From Rhizorhabdus dicambivorans (GTDB lineage Bacteria > Pseudomonadota > Alphaproteobacteria > Sphingomonadales > Sphingomonadaceae), in contig NZ_CP023449.1 in the NCBI RefSeq assembly GCF_002355275.1, forward strand, positions 2,830,001-2,894,000: a DNA stretch of 64,000 nt. Direction: 5' to 3'. Shown here in pieces: positions 28,473 through 38,697 of the stretch (within the stretch, counting starts at the first letter, position 1; each line of letters begins with the position of its first letter). Both the position numbers and the translations under genes were made by a program. The notes under the pieces were generated by a model. The model saw only the letters and a list, made by a program, of their open reading frames with translations. It was not told where the DNA came from and searched no databases.

Positions 28473-30158
28473 TCAGCCGCCCTGTTGCGGCAACGGCATG
28501 ATGACGCCGCGATCGGGCACATCCTCGCGCCAGCGGACCGAGCCATAGGGCCGTTCGAGCTTGCGCCGCACAGAGATGGGCGCATCGCCGACATGGAAAT
28601 CGATCGCCTTTTGCCAGGCCTCCAGATCGGCGACGGTCAGGCGGCTGCGCTGGCGCAGATAATCGTGCCAGGTCGGGGTATGATAGCGCTCGGTCCACAG
28701 TTCGGGGTCGCCGACATCGCGCGCCAGGGACCAGTTATAGCCCCCGGTCCGATGGCGAATCTGCTCCAGCGGGAGCATCGCGGTGTAGAAGGCACGCGCC
28801 TGATCGAGCGGCACGCGATACTCTATCGAAACGGCGATCGGCCCGCTGCGTCCGTTGAGATCGAGGTTGGTCTGCGGCTCGGTCAGCGGCTCGTCGCGAT
28901 CGCGCTGTTCCTCGATGGCCGGCATCCGCCACCATATCCCCGCCGCGATCGTCAGGATGACGGCAACGCCCGAGGCGACCAGCGCGAAGCCGGTGCCCTG
29001 CACTGCGGCGACCTGACCCCATACCCAGCTGCCGATCGCCGTCCCGCCGCAGACGGAGGTCACGCAGGCCGCAAGCGCCCGGCCGGTCACCCAGCGTGGC
29101 GAGGACATCTGGATGTTGATGTTGCACAGCGCCATCGCGGTCATCCAGCCGGCCCCGGCGCCGACCAGTAGCAGGCAGGTCAGCAAGGTCGTATGGCTCA
29201 GCCCGATACCGACCGTGCATAGCCCGACCAGCACGCAGCTCAGGGCCACGGCCCGTTCGTCCGACGCGCGTTCCTTGATGGCGGACAGCGACAGCGCGCC
29301 GATCACCGCGCCACCCCCGAAGCAGCCGAGCAGCAGGCCGTAGAGCGAGGCGTTCCCCCCCAGCATGTCATGCGCCACCAGCGGCATCAGCGCGGACACC
29401 GCTACGCCGGCCAGGGCGATCGTGGTGGTCCGTACGAGCACCGCGCGGATCGGCGGCGAATGGATGACGTAGCGCGTGCCGGAGATGATCGCCCGGCCCA
29501 GGGCCTCTGGAGGAAGTCGCGAAGTTTCCGGCCGCCGGCGCCAGAAGATCATCACGACGATCAGCGGCACATAGGCGAGCGCGTTGAACATGAACGCGGC
29601 CAGCACCCCGGCCGCGGCGACCAGCACGCCGCCGATGGCCGGGCCGAAACTGCGCGCGATATTGTAGCTGATCGAGTTGAGCGCGATGGCCTGCGGCAGT
29701 TCGCGTGCCGGCACCTGCTCACCCACCGAACTCTGCCAGGCCGGGCCGAACAGGGCCATGCCGGTTCCGACCACGAAGCAGGAGACCAGAATCCACGCGG
29801 GGGTGAGCCAGCCCATCAGCGTGATCAGGCTGATGGCGAGCGCGCCCAGGAAAGCGATCGACAATGCAACGAGCGCGATCTTGCGGCGGTCATAGCTGTC
29901 GGCCACCGCCCCCGCGAACAGCGAGAAGAGCATGAGCGGCGCGAAGGTTGCGGTCTGCACCAGCGCCACCATGTCGGCACGTCCGGTAAGCTGGGTCATC
30001 GCCCAGGCAGCGCCGACGCCCTGGATCAGCTGCCCGAAATTGGAAAAGAGGCTGGCCGTCCAGATGCGACGGAACAGGCCATTGCGCAGCGGCGTGAATG
30101 GCCCGATCCGTTCTTCCACTTCGCCGCCCCCATCGGCCATGTCAGCCTGGTCTCCCAT
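28473..30158 (-). CDS. MFS exporter of the MFS_3 (enterobactin-exporter-like) group
   Basis: 561 aa. Twelve membrane helices cover roughly residues 25-420 ([40 protein letters not shown] is the motif A-like loop; [20 protein letters not shown]). A soluble C-terminal domain of about 130 aa contains [18 protein letters not shown]. This two-part layout is typical of the MFS_3 family that includes the EntS exporter, but the substrate here is unknown. The start is uncertain: ATG at 30158 or [11 protein letters not shown] at 30140, the latter having GGGAG 11 bases upstream. Convergent with the flippase gene, with the stops four bases apart. Confidence 0.82.
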   Translation of the reverse strand: MGDQADMADGGGEVEERIGPFTPLRNGLFRRIWTASLFSNFGQLIQGVGAAWAMTQLTGRADMVALVQTATFAPLMLFSLFAGAVADSYDRRKIALVALSIAFLGALAISLITLMGWLTPAWILVSCFVVGTGMALFGPAWQSSVGEQVPARELPQAIALNSISYNIARSFGPAIGGVLVAAAGVLAAFMFNALAYVPLIVVMIFWRRRPETSRLPPEALGRAIISGTRYVIHSPPIRAVLVRTTTIALAGVAVSALMPLVAHDMLGGNASLYGLLLGCFGGGAVIGALSLSAIKERASDERAVALSCVLVGLCTVGIGLSHTTLLTCLLLVGAGAGWMTAMALCNINIQMSSPRWVTGRALAACVTSVCGGTAIGSWVWGQVAAVQGTGFALVASGVAVILTIAAGIWWRMPAIEEQRDRDEPLTEPQTNLDLNGRSGPIAVSIEYRVPLDQARAFYTAMLPLEQIRHRTGGYNWSLARDVGDPELWTERYHTPTWHDYLRQRSRLTVADLEAWQKAIDFHVGDAPISVRRKLERPYGSVRWREDVPDRGVIMPLPQQGG

Positions 30159-30196
30159 CAAAAACTAGTCGATCAACGCGCGAGAACGCCTGGCGA

Positions 30197-31798
30197 TCAA
30201 TGCCGGAAATGGCGCATGTTCGTGAAGACCATGGCCAGCCCCGCCTCGTCGGCCGCCGCGATTACCTCTGCGTCGCGGATCGAGCCGCCGGGCTGGATCA
30301 CCGCGGTCGCGCCCGCCTCGACAGCCGCCAGCAGGCCATCCGCAAAGGGGAAGAAGGCATCCGAAGCGACCGCCGAACCGATGGTACGCGGCTCGGCCCA
30401 GCCTGCCTTCCCGGCGGCATCCTTCGCCTTCCAGGCCGCGATCCTGGCGGATTCGAGCCGGTTCATCTGGCCAGCGCCGACACCTGCGGTCGCGCCGCCC
30501 TTCGCATAGACGATCGCGTTGGATTTGACATGCTTGGCCACCGTCCAGGCGAACAGGCAGTCCTTCAGCTCCTGATCGGTGGGTGCCCGCTTCGTCACGA
30601 CCTTGAGGTCGGCCTCCCCGATCCGGCCATTATCGCGCGACTGGACCAACATCCCCCCGGCAATCGTCTTCATCATCAGCCCGCCACGCGCCGGATCCGG
30701 CAGTTCGCCGGTCAGCAGCAGGCGGAGATTCTTCTTCCTGGCGAAAACCGCCTTGGCATCGTCATCGGCATCGGGCGCGGCGACGACCTCAGTGAAGATG
30801 CCGCTGATCGCTTCCGCGGTCTTCCCGTCCAGCGGTCGGTTGACCGCGATGATCCCGCCGAAGGCCGAAACGCTGTCGCAGGCGAGCGCGGCTTCATAGG
30901 CCTCTATCAAGGTGTCGGCGGTCGCGACGCCGCAGGGATTGGCATGCTTGACGATGACAACGGTGGGCGGGCCGTCGCGGAATTCGCTGACCAGTTCCAG
31001 CGCCGCATCGGCGTCGTTATAATTGTTGTAGCTCAGCTCCTTACCCTGGATCTGGGTGGCCTGGGCAATGCCGCGCGCCGCCGGCCCGGCCGGCACATAG
31101 AGCGCCGCCTGCTGGTGCGGGTTCTCGCCGTAGCGCAGCCCCTCGGCCTTGCGCAGCGGCACCGACAGCGCCTCGGGGAATAATTGCTGCTGATCGCCGA
31201 ACGCAAACCAGGAGGAGATCATCGCATCATAAGTGGCTGTGGCGGCGAATGCCTTCGCGGCGAAGCGCTTGCGCGTTTCGAGAGAAGTGCTGCCGCCGCT
31301 GGCGATGATCTCGGCATAGTCGGCCGGATCGGTTGCGATCGTCACATAGCCATGGTTCTTCGCCGCCGAACGGACCATCGACGGGCCGCCGATATCGATA
31401 TTCTCGATGATCTCGTCGCGGCCGGCGCCCTTGGCGACCGTCTGGGCGAACGGATAGAGATTGACGACGACGAGGTCGATCGCGCCGATGCCGTGATCAG
31501 TCATCGCCTTCGCATGCTCGGGATCGTCGCGCACGCTGAGGAGGCCGCCATGGACCATCGGGTGAAGCGTCTTGACGCGACCGTCCATCATTTCCGGAAA
31601 GCCGGTGATGTCGGAAACGTCCTTCACCTCGAGGCCTGCCTCGCGAAGAGCCTTGGCGGTTCCGCCGGTCGACACCAGTTCGACGCCCCAGCCTGCCAGT
31701 GCCTGCCCCAGTTCCACCAGCCCGCTCTTGTCGGAGACCGATAGCAGCGCGCGCTTGATCGTCACCTTGTCCGGAGCGGGAGTGGTCGGCGTCTTCAT
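30197..31798 (-). CDS. purH: Bifunctional AICAR formyltransferase/IMP cyclohydrolase
   Basis: Final two steps of purine synthesis (533 aa). The N-terminal cyclohydrolase (MGS-like) part reads [40 protein letters not shown] and [11 protein letters not shown]. The C-terminal formyltransferase part has [44 protein letters not shown] and [11 protein letters not shown]. Full length and intact. purS and purQ lie 20 kb away on the other strand, so the pathway is dispersed. Confidence 0.97.
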   Translation of the reverse strand: MKTPTTPAPDKVTIKRALLSVSDKSGLVELGQALAGWGVELVSTGGTAKALREAGLEVKDVSDITGFPEMMDGRVKTLHPMVHGGLLSVRDDPEHAKAMTDHGIGAIDLVVVNLYPFAQTVAKGAGRDEIIENIDIGGPSMVRSAAKNHGYVTIATDPADYAEIIASGGSTSLETRKRFAAKAFAATATYDAMISSWFAFGDQQQLFPEALSVPLRKAEGLRYGENPHQQAALYVPAGPAARGIAQATQIQGKELSYNNYNDADAALELVSEFRDGPPTVVIVKHANPCGVATADTLIEAYEAALACDSVSAFGGIIAVNRPLDGKTAEAISGIFTEVVAAPDADDDAKAVFARKKNLRLLLTGELPDPARGGLMMKTIAGGMLVQSRDNGRIGEADLKVVTKRAPTDQELKDCLFAWTVAKHVKSNAIVYAKGGATAGVGAGQMNRLESARIAAWKAKDAAGKAGWAEPRTIGSAVASDAFFPFADGLLAAVEAGATAVIQPGGSIRDAEVIAAADEAGLAMVFTNMRHFRH

Positions 31799-31888
31799 GG
31801 GGCTGTCCTGTAGCGGGAGGCGGGAGTCGCCGCCCGGTTAGGCGAAGCCGTCGTGAATTGCCAGCCCATCAGGCTGACAGGACGGGCC

Positions 31889-33121
31889 TCAGGCGGCGTC
31901 CTGACGAAGGGCCGGCGCCCGCAGAGGCAGCGATATCTCGAATGCAGCGCCGGTGAAGTAAGTCTCGTCGAGGTCCAGCTTGCCGCCTAGCTGTTCGACG
32001 ATGGATCTGGAGATGGCAAGGCCGAGTCCGGTGCCGGGCATGTTGCTCAGTCCCTCGGTGTGGGGAGACTGGCTGAACCGATCGAACAGTCGAGGTCGGA
32101 ACTCCGCAGGAATCCCGGGCCCCTCATCCACCACGCGGATACGCGCACCCGCGCTGGCGGGAAGAAGTATGACCTGCACCGTCGACCCCGCGGGCGAGAA
32201 TTTGGCGGCGTTGGAGATCAAATTGGCGACGACCTGAAACAGCCGGTCGCCATCAGTCATCGCCAGTACCGGGCGGCGCGGGGCATCGAGGGTAAGGCGC
32301 ACGCCGGCCTCCGCCGCAAAAGGAGATGTCTGTTCCACGACATCGAGCAGCAGCGCGCAGAGGTCTGTTTCCTCTATGACATATTTTAGCTTCCCGCCGT
32401 CGATCCGGTCGAGATCCAGCAGGTCGTCGACGAGCCGTTTGAGCCTCTTCGCGTTGCGCGCAGCGATTTCGATCAGCGGCGCCGCCGTTTCGGGTAGCTC
32501 GACCGCACCGCTGGTCAGGAGCGTCAGTGCGCCCGAGATGGAGGTCAGCGGGGTCCGCAGCTCATGGTTGACCGATGAGACGAACTGCTCCTTGAGCTGG
32601 ACGATCTTGCGCAGTTCAGCGCTCGCCTTCTGGGCATCGGCTTCGGCGATGCTGCTGAAGCCCACCGCTATCGGGCCGACCAGGAGGTGCGCAACCAGCA
32701 TGTCCTCATCGGTGAATGCGGCGATCTGCGGCGCGTGATATTTGAGCACGCCCACCGTCTGCCCCTGATGCGGGATCGGCACGACGATCATCGAACGCAG
32801 GCCGACCCGGCGGCAGGCGGCACGATTGACGCGCGAGTCGGTTTCCGAATCGTCGCATTGCAAGGGCTGGCCGGTGAGGATGCTCATCCCCGACAGGCTG
32901 GCATTGAGCGGCAGCCGCAGCCCGACCATCGGCGCCGAGGAGCCGCTGGCGGCGGCATAATAGAGCTGATCGGCATCGCGCAGCTCGATGACGACCCCAT
33001 TGGCCTGCGGCATCACCGAGGTTTCGTCGACGATCGCCTGCAACACGTCTTGCAGGGCACCGCTGCCGGCCGCGATCCGCTGCTGAATCGCGATGAGGCC
33101 GCGAAATCTGTTCACATCCAT
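31889..33121 (-). CDS. GAF-domain sensor histidine kinase, orphan
   Basis: 410 aa cytoplasmic kinase without membrane segments. A GAF domain occupies about residues 12-155 (ending in VGVLKYHAPQIAAFTDEDM). A HisKA dimerisation helix has the phospho-acceptor in FVSSVNHELRTPLTSISG (H186). The HATPase domain has the N-box NLISNAAKFSPAG, the G1 box VVDEGPGIP and the G2 box GTGLGLAISRSIVEQLGG. No response regulator is adjacent, so the partner and the GAF ligand are unknown. A hairpin lies in the gap before it (33135-33166). Confidence 0.9.
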   Translation of the reverse strand: MDVNRFRGLIAIQQRIAAGSGALQDVLQAIVDETSVMPQANGVVIELRDADQLYYAAASGSSAPMVGLRLPLNASLSGMSILTGQPLQCDDSETDSRVNRAACRRVGLRSMIVVPIPHQGQTVGVLKYHAPQIAAFTDEDMLVAHLLVGPIAVGFSSIAEADAQKASAELRKIVQLKEQFVSSVNHELRTPLTSISGALTLLTSGAVELPETAAPLIEIAARNAKRLKRLVDDLLDLDRIDGGKLKYVIEETDLCALLLDVVEQTSPFAAEAGVRLTLDAPRRPVLAMTDGDRLFQVVANLISNAAKFSPAGSTVQVILLPASAGARIRVVDEGPGIPAEFRPRLFDRFSQSPHTEGLSNMPGTGLGLAISRSIVEQLGGKLDLDETYFTGAAFEISLPLRAPALRQDAA

Positions 33122-33134
33122 CGCGAAACGCTCG

Positions 33135-33166
33135 CCTCAACCCTCTCCCATGGAGAGATGATGAGG
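33135..33166. repeat. Imperfect palindrome between eno and the kinase gene
   Basis: CTCTCC-CAT-GGAGAG (33143-33157) is nested in CCTCA/TGAGG (33135-33139 with 33162-33166). No T-tract follows on the minus strand, so it is more likely a leader hairpin or operator than an eno terminator. Confidence 0.3.
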
Positions 33167-33223
33167 CAAGCTATCCGAACAGAGGTTAAAAAGCAGCCAC
33201 TTATCGGTTCGCGGGGCGAATTT

Positions 33224-34606
<1,383 letters not shown>

Positions 34607-34658
34607 CTATCCTTCCCACTTGGTTGATTGAACGGCATCTTTCTGGGAGACCATCGAC

Positions 34659-35228
34659 ATGGCGACCGACAATCTCAACAATGGCGAGAACGGGTTCGAA
34701 AGCGCCCGGAAGGCGTTCGGGGACACCGCCGCAGGTTTCACCAAGCAGGCCGGCGCCAGGGCCCGCGACTATGCGGCACAGGGCAAGGACCGCGCGGTGG
34801 AGGCGCTCGACGGCGTCGCCAGCCTGGTGGCGGACGCGGCCACTCAGGTCAGCGAGAAGCTCGGCGATCAATATGGCGGTTATATCCAGCAGGCAGCCGA
34901 TGCGGTCAGCGGCCTTGCCACCACCCTGCGCGACAAGGACACCGACGAACTGATCGACGATGCCCGCAATGTCGTGCGTAGTTCGCCCGCAATCGCGATC
35001 GCGGTGGCGGCGGCGGTCGGCTTTCTGGTCGCGCGGGTCGTCAAATCGGGGCTGACGCCAAAAGCTGTCAACGACGAGCCAGCTGCTACCCCGTCCCCCG
35101 CCGCGAAACCGCGAGCCGCGCGAAAGCCCGCCACCCGCAAGGCCGCACCGAAGAAGGCAGCGCCCAAGGCGCCGCTGGCCGACACACCGATCGCGGACGC
35201 CCCGGCGCCGGACGCGCCCGCAGCCTGA
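34659..35228 (+). CDS. YqjD/ElaB-like (DUF883-type) membrane-anchored protein
   Basis: 189 aa. An amphipathic, Ala/Lys-rich helical N-terminal half (FESARKAFGDTAAGFTKQAG and onward) leads to one membrane helix at about 105-127 (SSPAIAIAVAAAVGFLVARV). A Pro/Ala/Lys-rich low-complexity tail follows (AARKPATRKAAPKKAAPKAP). The layout resembles E. coli YqjD/ElaB, inner-membrane proteins that bind stationary-phase ribosomes, but with a longer C-terminal tail. GGGAGA precedes the ATG. It is the first of three closely spaced genes of similar character. Confidence 0.65.
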   Translation: MATDNLNNGENGFESARKAFGDTAAGFTKQAGARARDYAAQGKDRAVEALDGVASLVADAATQVSEKLGDQYGGYIQQAADAVSGLATTLRDKDTDELIDDARNVVRSSPAIAIAVAAAVGFLVARVVKSGLTPKAVNDEPAATPSPAAKPRAARKPATRKAAPKKAAPKAPLADTPIADAPAPDAPAA

Positions 35229-35231
35229 TCC

Positions 35232-35963
35232 TTGCAAACGGGGCAACCAGAGGAACAGGAGCCGATCGGCGCGCTGCTGGCGCGGCTGGTCGAAGACGGC
35301 CGCGCGCTTGCCAAGGCCGAGCTGGCGCTGTTCCGTACCGACTTCTATCGCCGCATCGGCCGGGCCCGGACCGGCGCGCTGTTCCTGCTGATCGGCGCGA
35401 TGATGGGCCAGGCGGCGGCGGTGACTTTTCTCGTCACCCTCTCCTTCCTGCTGACGCCATGGCTCGGCCGGCTCGGCGCTGCCTCCCTTTCGGTGCTGCT
35501 CGGCCTCGGCCTGGCGGCGTTGTTGATCCGGATCGGCGTGCGCAAGCTGCTACTGGTGGTTGAGGACCCCGAAGAAGACGAGGATGGCGACGGCCTGCCG
35601 GATTATCCGAGCCCGGTCGACGAGTTGTTCGAGCGGGTAAGGCTGCGTTCCCAGGCAGCCCGCAACCAGCTGGTGGAAACGGTGGGCGAGACCCAGGCAC
35701 GGCTCCATCCGCAGGCGCTGATAGCCGATCTGGCCGATATGATGGTCGATCAGGCCCAGGCCATGAGCCATCGCGCGGTCGATGCGATCCGGCGGCGGCC
35801 GGTTCGCGCTACGGCGGCGGTGATCGCACTGCTGCTGGTTCTGATACGTCCGCCGCTTTATGGGATGATGACGGGTCTGGCGCGTGCAACCCGGCGCCGC
35901 ACGGCGAGTTTCACCGACAAGCGGGCCGGAAATCCGGCCCAGGATGAGGAGATCAGCGCATGA
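35232..35963 (+). CDS. YqjE-like (phage-holin-family) membrane protein
   Basis: 243 aa. The N-terminal half matches the YqjE/holin-III-like pattern: GALLARLVEDGRALAKAELALF, then two adjacent membrane helices (ALFLLIGAMMGQAAAVTFLV and LSVLLGLGLAALLIRIG). An acidic EDPEEDEDGDGLPD loop and a further hydrophobic segment near 205 (ATAAVIALLLVLI) are extras. The only usable start is a TTG at 35232, three bases after the previous stop, so expression by coupling is likely. It overlaps the next gene by four bases. Confidence 0.65.
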   Translation: MQTGQPEEQEPIGALLARLVEDGRALAKAELALFRTDFYRRIGRARTGALFLLIGAMMGQAAAVTFLVTLSFLLTPWLGRLGAASLSVLLGLGLAALLIRIGVRKLLLVVEDPEEDEDGDGLPDYPSPVDELFERVRLRSQAARNQLVETVGETQARLHPQALIADLADMMVDQAQAMSHRAVDAIRRRPVRATAAVIALLLVLIRPPLYGMMTGLARATRRRTASFTDKRAGNPAQDEEISA

Positions 35964-36406
35964 CGACCCAGAAGAACGAGGGCCAGGGCGGCCAGGGTGA
36001 AGGCCGCTCCGGCATCAAGCAGCGTGCGGCCCAGGCGAAGGATTATGCGGGCGAGAAGCTCAGGAGCGGCGGCGACGCTGCCCGGGCCGCCGGCCGCAAG
36101 GTTGCCGGCGAGGTCGACGCATTTCCCGTGGCCGCGCTGGTTGGCGGTCTCGCCGTCGGGGCGGTGCTGGGAGCGCTGCTGCCACGCACCCGCCAGGAGG
36201 AGCAATTGCTCGGATCGATCGGCGGCGCGATCAACGAGCGGGCGAAGGACGCCATGCTCGCCGCGCGCGATGCCGGCCAGGCCAAGCTCGACGAACTCGG
36301 CATCAGCAGCGACGCCGCCGGCAAGCAGGTCGGCAGGCTGATTGATTCGCTGGGCCAGGTCGCGGAAAGCGCCGGGAGCGCCGCTATCGACGCCGTGCGG
36401 CACTGA
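35960..36406 (+). CDS. Small Ala-rich membrane-associated protein of the YqjD/YqjE-like cluster
   Basis: 148 aa; I do not recognise a named family. The N-terminus is charged and Gly/Lys-rich. A hydrophobic helix spans about 54-77 (FPVAALVGGLAVGAVLGALL) with a PRTRQEEQLLGSIGGAI continuation. The C-terminal half is an amphipathic Ala-rich helix. Its ATG overlaps the YqjE-like stop, so it is the third gene of one operon. By composition and position it may be a YqjD-like companion. Confidence 0.6.
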   Translation: MTTQKNEGQGGQGEGRSGIKQRAAQAKDYAGEKLRSGGDAARAAGRKVAGEVDAFPVAALVGGLAVGAVLGALLPRTRQEEQLLGSIGGAINERAKDAMLAARDAGQAKLDELGISSDAAGKQVGRLIDSLGQVAESAGSAAIDAVRH

Positions 36407-36498
36407 TCGTTTCGGTTCAAACCGGGTTCATCGCCGGCGGCCTATCCCCTCGGCAAATCGGCGCGCTGTCCGGCGCGCGCATGGAGAAGACACATATA

Positions 36499-37095
36499 AT
36501 GAAGAAGATCATCCACCTTGCCGGCGCGGCGATGCTGATGGGCAGCATGCTCGCCGCCCCGATCGCCCCGGCGCAGGCCGCGGTCGTCGCCAACCAGGAT
36601 GCCGGCGCGTTCATCAACTCGCTGGGCGCCGAGAGCTTCGCAGTGCTCAAGACCGGCAACAAGGCGGCGGTCCGCACCAAATTCCGCGAATTGCTGTCCC
36701 AGCATTTCGCGATCGACGCGATCGGGGAGCGGCTGATCCGCCGCTGGCAGAACCAGATCACCCCGGCGCAGAAGGCGGCCTATAAGGCGGCCATCCCCAA
36801 TTTCATCATCGGCACCTATTCGGACAATCTGTACGATTATGCCAATGCGACGATGAAGGTGATCCGCACTGCTCCGGCCGGCAGCGGTTTCAATGTCGTG
36901 ACCCAGGTGCAGAAGCCGGGCGCGCAGCCGATCAGCGCCGTGTGGTCCGTGGCCAAGGTCAGCGGCGCTTTCAAGGTGACGAACCTGACCGTGGCGAACA
37001 TCAACCTTGCCGTAACCCAGGGCCAGGATTTCGATGCGATCATCCAGCGCAAGGGAATCGACGGCCTCATTGCCATGATGAAGGCGCGCGGCTAA
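36499..37095 (+). CDS. MlaC/Ttg2D-like periplasmic lipid-binding protein
   Basis: 198 aa. A clear signal peptide (MKKIIHLAGAAMLMGSMLAA, cleavage after APAQA) is followed by an MlaC-type domain: VRTKFRELLSQHFAIDAIGE, YDYANATMKVIRTAPAGSGF, ISAVWSVAKVSGAFKVTNLT and a C-terminal GIDGLIAMMKARG. MlaC shuttles phospholipids between outer- and inner-membrane Mla complexes. No mlaA/BDEF genes are adjacent, so the partner system is elsewhere. The start has GGAGAAG nine bases upstream; an earlier in-frame ATG (36481) would place charges before the signal peptide. Confidence 0.8.
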   Translation: MKKIIHLAGAAMLMGSMLAAPIAPAQAAVVANQDAGAFINSLGAESFAVLKTGNKAAVRTKFRELLSQHFAIDAIGERLIRRWQNQITPAQKAAYKAAIPNFIIGTYSDNLYDYANATMKVIRTAPAGSGFNVVTQVQKPGAQPISAVWSVAKVSGAFKVTNLTVANINLAVTQGQDFDAIIQRKGIDGLIAMMKARG

Positions 37096-37108
37096 ACGGA
37101 CCCGCAAC

Positions 37109-37135
37109 GGTCGCCCCGTTTTTCGCGGGGCGGCC
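37109..37135 (+). terminator. Terminator-like hairpin after the MlaC-like gene
   Basis: GGTCGCCCCG/CGGGGCGGCC (37109-37118 with 37126-37135) is a 10-bp stem with one G-U pair and loop TTTTTCG. It starts 13 bases after the stop. No U-tract follows, so it is not a standard intrinsic terminator. Confidence 0.4.
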
Positions 37136-37237
37136 GCAAAACATAAGAGCGATTCCACCCTCCCCAGGATCGCGCGCAGTCAGCAGGAGGCGGAGCCAGT
37201 CATCGTCCCATGATCGGGCGATCAACGGAGCATTCGC

Positions 37238-37453
37238 ATGAGCAAGATCCATCTGGTGTTCGGTGGCCGCGTCAAGGATCCGCGCGGTCTCGATTTCGAA
37301 GACCTCAACCAGATCGACGTGGTCGGTTTCTTCGAGGATTATAAATCCGCCGAGAAAGCATGGCGCGGCGCGGCCCAGCGCACGGTCGACGATGCCGAAA
37401 TGAAATATGTGGTGGTCCATCTCCACAAGCTGCTCGAGCCCGAGCTGGAATAG
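37238..37453 (+). CDS. DUF4170 family protein
   Basis: 71 aa soluble protein with no known function, typical of alphaproteobacteria. It reads MSKIHLVFGGRVKDPRGLDF, then DLNQIDVVGFFEDYKSAEKA and a MKYVVVHLHKLLEPE end. GGAG lies eight bases before the ATG. Stand-alone gene, convergent with the rhomboid gene. Confidence 0.85.
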   Translation: MSKIHLVFGGRVKDPRGLDFEDLNQIDVVGFFEDYKSAEKAWRGAAQRTVDDAEMKYVVVHLHKLLEPELE

Positions 37454-37490
37454 GCTCCGGCGATTTCGTCCCGGCCTCCGCCGGGTGACG

Positions 37491-38117
37491 TCAGCGGGCA
37501 GCCCGCCCCCATCGCAGCAGGGGCCGCGTCAGCAGCAAGCCCGCCAGGAAGCCGCCGACATGCGCGGCGGTAGCGATCGCCATGCCCATGTCGGCGAAGG
37601 CCAGGCCCATCAGGAACTGGACGCCGATCCAGGCCGCCGCGAGCCAGAGGGTGTTGACGGCCGCCCCCAATACCGGATGGCTAGCGAACCCGCGCGGCCG
37701 GCCGAACAGCAACGCATAGGCCGCGAACACCGCCGAGATCGCGCCGCTGGCGCCGATCATCGGCGTGCCGTCCGCCGGATTGGCGAGGAACTGCGCGCCC
37801 GCCGCCGCATAAGCGCCGACCAGATAGAGCAGGCCAAGCCCCAACGGCCCGATCACGGCCTCAACCATCCGGCCGCAGAAGACCAGCATCAGCATGTTGA
37901 ACATCAGGTGGATAACGCCGCCGTGCAGCAGGGTCGCCGTGACGGGGGTGACCCACATCGGGAGCGCGCCGTCCAGCGTGGCGCCGCTCAGCCGCGCGGG
38001 AATGAAGCCACCCGCCAGATCGGCGACCTCGGTCCAGCCCAGCAAGGCGAGCAGCCCGTAGACCGCCACCGTGACGATGGCGATCGCGCTGGTGGCCCGG
38101 GCTGGCGGCGGCCGCAT
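37491..38117 (-). CDS. Rhomboid-family intramembrane serine protease
   Basis: 208 aa with about six membrane helices. The catalytic dyad is present: GASGAIS (S124) and AAHVGGFLAG (H186). The oxyanion-side HLMFNML (H70, N74) is also conserved. Substrates of most bacterial rhomboids are unknown. It follows greA on the same strand after 17 bases, so the two are probably cotranscribed. Confidence 0.9.
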   Translation of the reverse strand: MRPPPARATSAIAIVTVAVYGLLALLGWTEVADLAGGFIPARLSGATLDGALPMWVTPVTATLLHGGVIHLMFNMLMLVFCGRMVEAVIGPLGLGLLYLVGAYAAAGAQFLANPADGTPMIGASGAISAVFAAYALLFGRPRGFASHPVLGAAVNTLWLAAAWIGVQFLMGLAFADMGMAIATAAHVGGFLAGLLLTRPLLRWGRAAR

Positions 38118-38134
38118 CGGCGCGGTGGGCGGGT

Positions 38135-38611
38135 TCAGATGAACTCGATCTTGGAGACGAGGTAGAAGCGGTCACCCGAGGGCACCGTCACCTCGACCTC
38201 GTCGTCGACCTTCTTGCCGATCAACGCACGGCCCAGCGGCGAATTATAGCTGATCCTGCCCGCCTTGGCGTCGGCCTCGGTCTGGCCGACGATCTGGTAG
38301 CGCACCGGCTTCTCGTCATCGTCCAGCAGCGTAACCGTGGCGCCGAACACGATCTTGTCGCCCGACAGGTCACGCGGGTCGATGACCTGGGCGCGGCTCA
38401 GCCGGTCCTCGATATCTGCGATCGACGCCTCGATCTGGCCTTGGCGCTCCTTGGCGGCGTGATATTCGGCATTTTCCGAAAGATCGCCATGCGCGCGCGC
38501 TTCCTCGATCGCATCTACGATCAGCGGCCGTTCGGCTTTGAGACGGGCGAGCTCCTCGGTGAGCATCCTCTGCCCCTCCGCCAGCATCGGCATCTTCTCA
38601 ACGCTCGCCAT
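38135..38611 (-). CDS. greA: Transcription elongation factor GreA
   Basis: 158 aa factor that rescues backtracked RNA polymerase by stimulating transcript cleavage. The N-terminal coiled coil carries the tip acidic pair in [20 protein letters not shown]. The C-terminal FKBP-like domain reads [20 protein letters not shown]. Located downstream of carB, an arrangement (carAB-greA) common in proteobacteria. Confidence 0.96.
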   Translation of the reverse strand: MASVEKMPMLAEGQRMLTEELARLKAERPLIVDAIEEARAHGDLSENAEYHAAKERQGQIEASIADIEDRLSRAQVIDPRDLSGDKIVFGATVTLLDDDEKPVRYQIVGQTEADAKAGRISYNSPLGRALIGKKVDDEVEVTVPSGDRFYLVSKIEFI

Positions 38612-38639
38612 CGTGCCCTTTACCTTCCGTCAAAACTGC

Positions 38640-38697
38640 TGATCCCCGGACGACCCGCGTCGGGCCGCCCGCACCGACTCCTGCGATGTGGGGATCA
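38640..38697. repeat. Inverted repeat spanning the carB stop and the carB-greA gap
   Basis: TGATCCCC (38640-38647) and GGGGATCA (38690-38697) form a perfect 8-bp outer stem around a GC-rich GACCCG-CGT-CGGGCC hairpin. It includes the carB stop codon. With no T-run it may be a processing or attenuation structure between carB and greA. Confidence 0.35.
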
